DNA of 64,000 nt from NCBI GenBank assembly GCA_963556145.1, contig OY744462.1, positions 992,001 through 1,056,000 on the forward strand, written 5' to 3'. This stretch comes from Hygrocybe punicea. Its lineage: Eukaryota; Basidiomycota; Agaricomycetes; Agaricales; Hygrophoraceae. Position numbers and translations under genes: made by a program. Below, piece by piece: positions 60,941 to 64,000 of this stretch; positions within the stretch are counted from its first letter, which is position 1; each line of letters begins with the position of its first letter. Under the pieces are notes generated by a model. That model worked only from the letters and a program-made list of their open reading frames with translations, had not been told where the DNA came from and did not search any database.

Positions 60941-61418
60941 GATGGCTGCCTCGCTGTCCAGTAACGGAGATGTATGACATGCATTTGATTGCAATTGTTG
61001 GTTTGATTTCCCCGACTCATCGCGAGAAACATAGTTGACACTGTTCGCGTTGGTCACTGCATCCTCACGAAGAGGATTGTGGCCGTGTCAGCCAAATCGG
61101 CGGCAGATGCCAGTGAGTATATGTGGACACGTTCCGATGATTCCATGCGGGATGTCCAAGAACCGAGTGACAGCGAGCGATACTCATGACCATAATATTA
61201 ATCACATATGCTGTACAGGTTTATCTCCTCGAATCCCGGACCCAGCGCCAATTGCAGTGTTTGCACTTCGATTTACTGATGAGCATGCACATCGCGCTCC
61301 ACACCCTTGACTGCGGACCGTGCAACCACCGAACAGGATATTTCGGTCCTGTTTGGCGTATATCAGAGTGGAAAAGTGGGTTGTTCTACTCCCACAAACA
61401 CCCACCTTCCATCATCCA
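60941..61418. other. Intergenic, no gene seen
   Basis: Separates the MITE from the second DUF6593 gene. Short frames only. Confidence 0.5.
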
Positions 61419-62117
61419 ATGGAATTGACTCTCGCCAGTAACTGTCCTGCAAACACTGTCCTCACCGATGCGGATGGCCATGCAGCCTATCAAGTCAGAA
61501 CACCGTTCAGATTCAGGAATAAGGCGACGACCATCAGCCAGGCTCAGCCCAATTTTACAGACGATAAAAACTCTAAAAACTCTGGGCACTCCGACCTGAA
61601 ATACCTCGCGTGCATTCATTGGCGATGCACGAGCCCATCCACTTTGGATTTTCGAGGCGCCGAATTCCGTATGAAGGAGTATCTCAGCCCGGTCAGCTAC
61701 AGTATATTTAACCTGTAAGTACTTTTTTCTCATTCACGTAATGATGATTTCCTCGTAACACTCTGCTCTAGAAGCCGTAGCTTCACTGCGTCGGATGGGA
61801 ATTCGTATAAATGGGTAGTCGTTGTTGGGTTTGGCTGCGCCTTTCGTGTAAGCTTCCTCTTATCTGAAAATGCCATCCAATGTGTATTCATTCCAATATC
61901 GTGCTTCTAATAACAGCTTGAAGCAAACGACAGACACAAGACTCTTATTGCTCGTTTTCACCGATCGAACCTTGGGATAATTGGGAGAAAACGGAAAGCC
62001 AGTCTTGAAATCTTGCCGGCTGGTCAACATATGGTGGACGAGATCGTGGTCACGTTCTTATACTTGAACAAATTGCGCAAAGACCGAGAACGCCTGATAA
62101 TGTGCATTTCACCGTGA
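61419..62117 (+). CDS. DUF6593 protein, copy 2
   Basis: Three exons (61419-61714, 61772-61847, 61917-62117) close in frame to 190 residues. Core blocks are MELTLASNCPANTVLTDADG, AAYQVRTPFRFRNKATTISQ, a short inserted charged loop (NFTDDKNSKNSGHSD), IHWRCTSPSTLDFRGAEFRM, RSFTASDGNSYKWVV, IARFHRSNLGIIGRKRKASL, EILPAGQHMVDEIVVTFLY and RKDRER. The intron positions equal those of copy 1 up to the last exon; here translation reads through the usual final donor site and stops seven codons later (LIMCISP). Function unknown. About 3 kb from copy 1, with a MITE and tandem repeats in between. Confidence 0.85.
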
Positions 62118-63417
62118 TCCGCCTATTTGAATGCTGTTCTGATTCTTGGATTGCTTTACAGGACTGGCTTCAACTCAGCGGCCCTTGGCTTCACGACGCT
62201 CTGACGGGCAGGAGAAAATCCGGTTTCTGATTTGGGAAGAGGAATCGATAATCCCATTTGATGTACAGACATGCTTTCTCTGAATATTCTACCATTTCAT
62301 ACCATGTTTAATTAATTACAACTGCAGGCTGGTAAAAATATTTGTTTCACCACGGCGACGGAATTTGGGATACAAGTATGGTATGCATGCCTCGTCGGAA
62401 GTAACATGCTGGTTATTGTCCGATGCATAAGGCTTGCCCGGACCAAAATGCCGTTAATTTATGGTTCCTCCGAACAGTAGATCAACAACAAAGTTTCTTC
62501 TGGGTGACAACAGCGACAGAAGTTGGATACAAGTACGGCATCGTTGAAGGGTGTCTTGCTCCATTATTGTCTGGTGCGTAAAGCTCGCCCGGACAAAATA
62601 CCGTTAACAATGGTTCCTCCGAACAGTAGATCAACAAAGTTTCATCTGCGTGACGCTGACCGCATGTCTTCGCAGTTCGCTTGACGCTGTCAATTTAATG
62701 TCAATGTGGAAACGAGGTATACGCCGCTGACCAGAGTTGCATGCTTGTATCAATGCGACATGATCTGATCAATTCGATGCCCAGTCTGTGGGCGTCAGGT
62801 GTATGCCCGGGCGCCGCTTGGTTCAAGTGGGACGCCATTAGTTTGGATTTTTTTTACATAAGAATTGCTATGATCGTGACTCACCTGAAACAGAATGAAG
62901 GCGGAGATGGAGATGGAGATTAATATTGACGGAGGCACGGCCAGTGACTTGTGAATGTCGAGAGGGGAATCGTAGCCCCGTTCTCACGCTCGAGGTAAAA
63001 AAGAGTTTCTGCAACTTCTTTACTGTAAATTCCTCCACCGATCCCAATCCTACAGGCAAGAGTTTTCGCACAGATACGTTTCTAGAGGTCTCGTGCCTTG
63101 GTGTTTTCACTGCACGGAATGAACCATTTGATCATCATGAGTCCAAGGTCTTCCACGTAGTCCTTCACTTGCTGCCAGAGTGCGCAGGGACCGAGAACGC
63201 GAAACGAGGGTGTTAATTCTTGGTTTTATCTGACGACAGCACCAGTGGTGGGGAACTTGTTTTGCCGATTGTCTCAACACGTGACATAAATGTCACGAGA
63301 TCCGTGCGGATGCTTACGTAACAATGCATGTGGGTGGCACACCACCAGCCTGAGAGTGCCATCCGGTTTACTTACAGAGCTTTCTCCCACTGACTACGAC
63401 TTGGTGCATTCTCAGCA
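62118..63417. other. Intergenic with a duplication and a DUF6593 scrap
   Basis: Contains the direct repeat listed at 62341-62645. Around 63150-63200 the text CGTAGTCCTTCAC...GCGCAGGGACCGAGAACGCG resembles the DNA encoding the VVTFLY-KLR-DRER end of the neighbouring DUF6593 genes, in a broken frame, so it may be the tail of a lost third copy. Confidence 0.4.
62341..62645. repeat. Two diverged direct copies of about 152 bp
   Basis: Shared words in order include TACAAGTA, TTATTGTC, GCCCGGAC, CCGTTAA and ATGGTTCCTCCGAACAGTAG; a third copy seems to start (CAACAAAGTTTC) at about 62630. Confidence 0.85.
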
Positions 63418-64000
63418 ATGTTCTTCCTTCTGCAAACCACTTTACGTCTGTTACTGGCCTCCCTCTGGTGGAACAAAGGACCCCCGAGCCCCCCCGATGA
63501 TGGTGCCACTCCACTCAGATTTCAGCTGCGTCACCAGCTTGCAGCCTCCAATGGTTCTCGTCTACTTGTTTCCGACATCGCGCCTTCCTTTACTGCAGAG
63601 ACATACGCACTGCATACCCGGAGTTTAGAGACATATCGACCGTCCTCGTACTCTGATTTCTCTCGTGCACGGCTGCGGTCCATGAGGAACGTGCAAGGCG
63701 AGCAGCTTCTCTGGGAGGGCGTTGAAATCCTCGGGCCACGAGTACAAAGCCGCGAAACACTGCTGGAGCTGGCCAAGATGACTTTTAATTCGTACTACGA
63801 GACAGGCCATCAGGAATGGTATGACTTGGGCACCGGTTGGCACGCGGTAGGTCGCTGTAACGTATCTATCGTCGTCGTTGTCATTTTTGTTTAAAAAGAT
63901 TTTTTTTTCTTTCTTTTCTTAGGACTACCCGTTTGGATGGGAACCTGACGCTGACGGATTTCGCGGCCATGTTTTTGTGTCTGACGATAATTCGACCGTC
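63418..64000 (+). CDS. atg15: ATG15-like autophagic vacuolar lipase, 5' part
   Basis: Starts MFFLLQTTLRLLLASLWW, a hydrophobic signal anchor as in ATG15. It continues LRFQLRHQLAASNGSRLLVS, FTAETYALHTRSLETYRPSS, FSRARLRSMRNVQGEQLLWE, VQSRETLLELAKMTFNSYYE and WYDLGTGWHA. Exon 1 ends at 63846; a 76-nt intron leads to exon 2 (63923) with DYPFGWEPDADGFRGHVFVS, the block that precedes the lipase core. The window ends before the GXSXG catalytic serine. The family degrades autophagic body membranes in the vacuole, reaching it through the multivesicular body route. Incomplete at the 3' end. Confidence 0.85.

Noticed and set aside
60245..61041. Apparent pair of related small proteins (65-81 residues)
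   Set aside because: Both are read from the two arms of the fold-back MITE; similarity is due to the inverted repeat, not to genes.

Overview
The window is nuclear DNA of a filamentous basidiomycete, most likely an Agaricomycete. Genes carry many short (about 45-80 bp) GT-AG introns. The content includes lineage-typical families (DUF6593 proteins, a Git3/CAR-like 7TM receptor, a RasGEF, UbiA-like membrane prenyltransferase, an ATG15 lipase) and a fused beta/alpha type fatty acid synthase remnant. Gene models below were made by reading splice sites by eye. Several close exactly in frame (PP2C, RAP1-A, shugoshin, RAP1-B, both DUF6593 genes, the 598-aa LRR-like protein); others are approximate.

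Region 1 (1-10.5 kb) is a transposon graveyard. A decayed fused fatty acid synthase gene (minus strand) abuts a 5'-truncated Ty1/copia element. That element is itself interrupted by a 1.14-kb non-autonomous hAT element (8-bp target duplication) and, in its 3' LTR, by a younger, internally deleted copia element with two 317-bp LTRs, a 5-bp target duplication and a primer-binding site matching the anticodon arm of initiator tRNA-Met. Most premature stops here are TGA where a conserved Arg codon (CGA) is expected, a CpG-deamination or RIP-like signature. Region 2 (10.9-17.3 kb) holds a secreted/membrane protein, a RasGEF and a 7TM receptor. Region 3 (18.0-23.4 kb) is a PIF/Harbinger-type transposon with an intact DDE transposase, a divergently transcribed second protein with a DUF6818/Myb-like domain, and imperfect inverted termini.

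Region 4 (26-41 kb) is compact housekeeping DNA: six genes in a row on the minus strand (PP2C phosphatase, LRR protein, PRP4-type kinase, RAP1-like BRCT-Myb protein, shugoshin, a conserved disordered protein). Region 5 (41-53 kb) has a thioesterase relic, an LRR-like protein, an MFS transporter and a second RAP1-type Myb protein on the plus strand. Region 6 (53-64 kb) has a UbiA-type prenyltransferase gene framed by a 120-bp inverted repeat, a PP2C phosphatase, two DUF6593 paralogues, a fold-back MULE-like element, tandem repeats, and the start of an ATG15-like lipase.

The most notable observation is the pair of RAP1-type genes 13 kb apart. RAP1-A has a BRCT and a Myb domain but no recognisable C-terminal domain. 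RAP1-B starts directly at the Myb domain, lacks BRCT and has a long tail with C-terminal helical segments. Both introns framing the first half of the Myb domain lie at the same position and phase in the two genes, so they look like paralogues that have partitioned the parts of one telomere protein.
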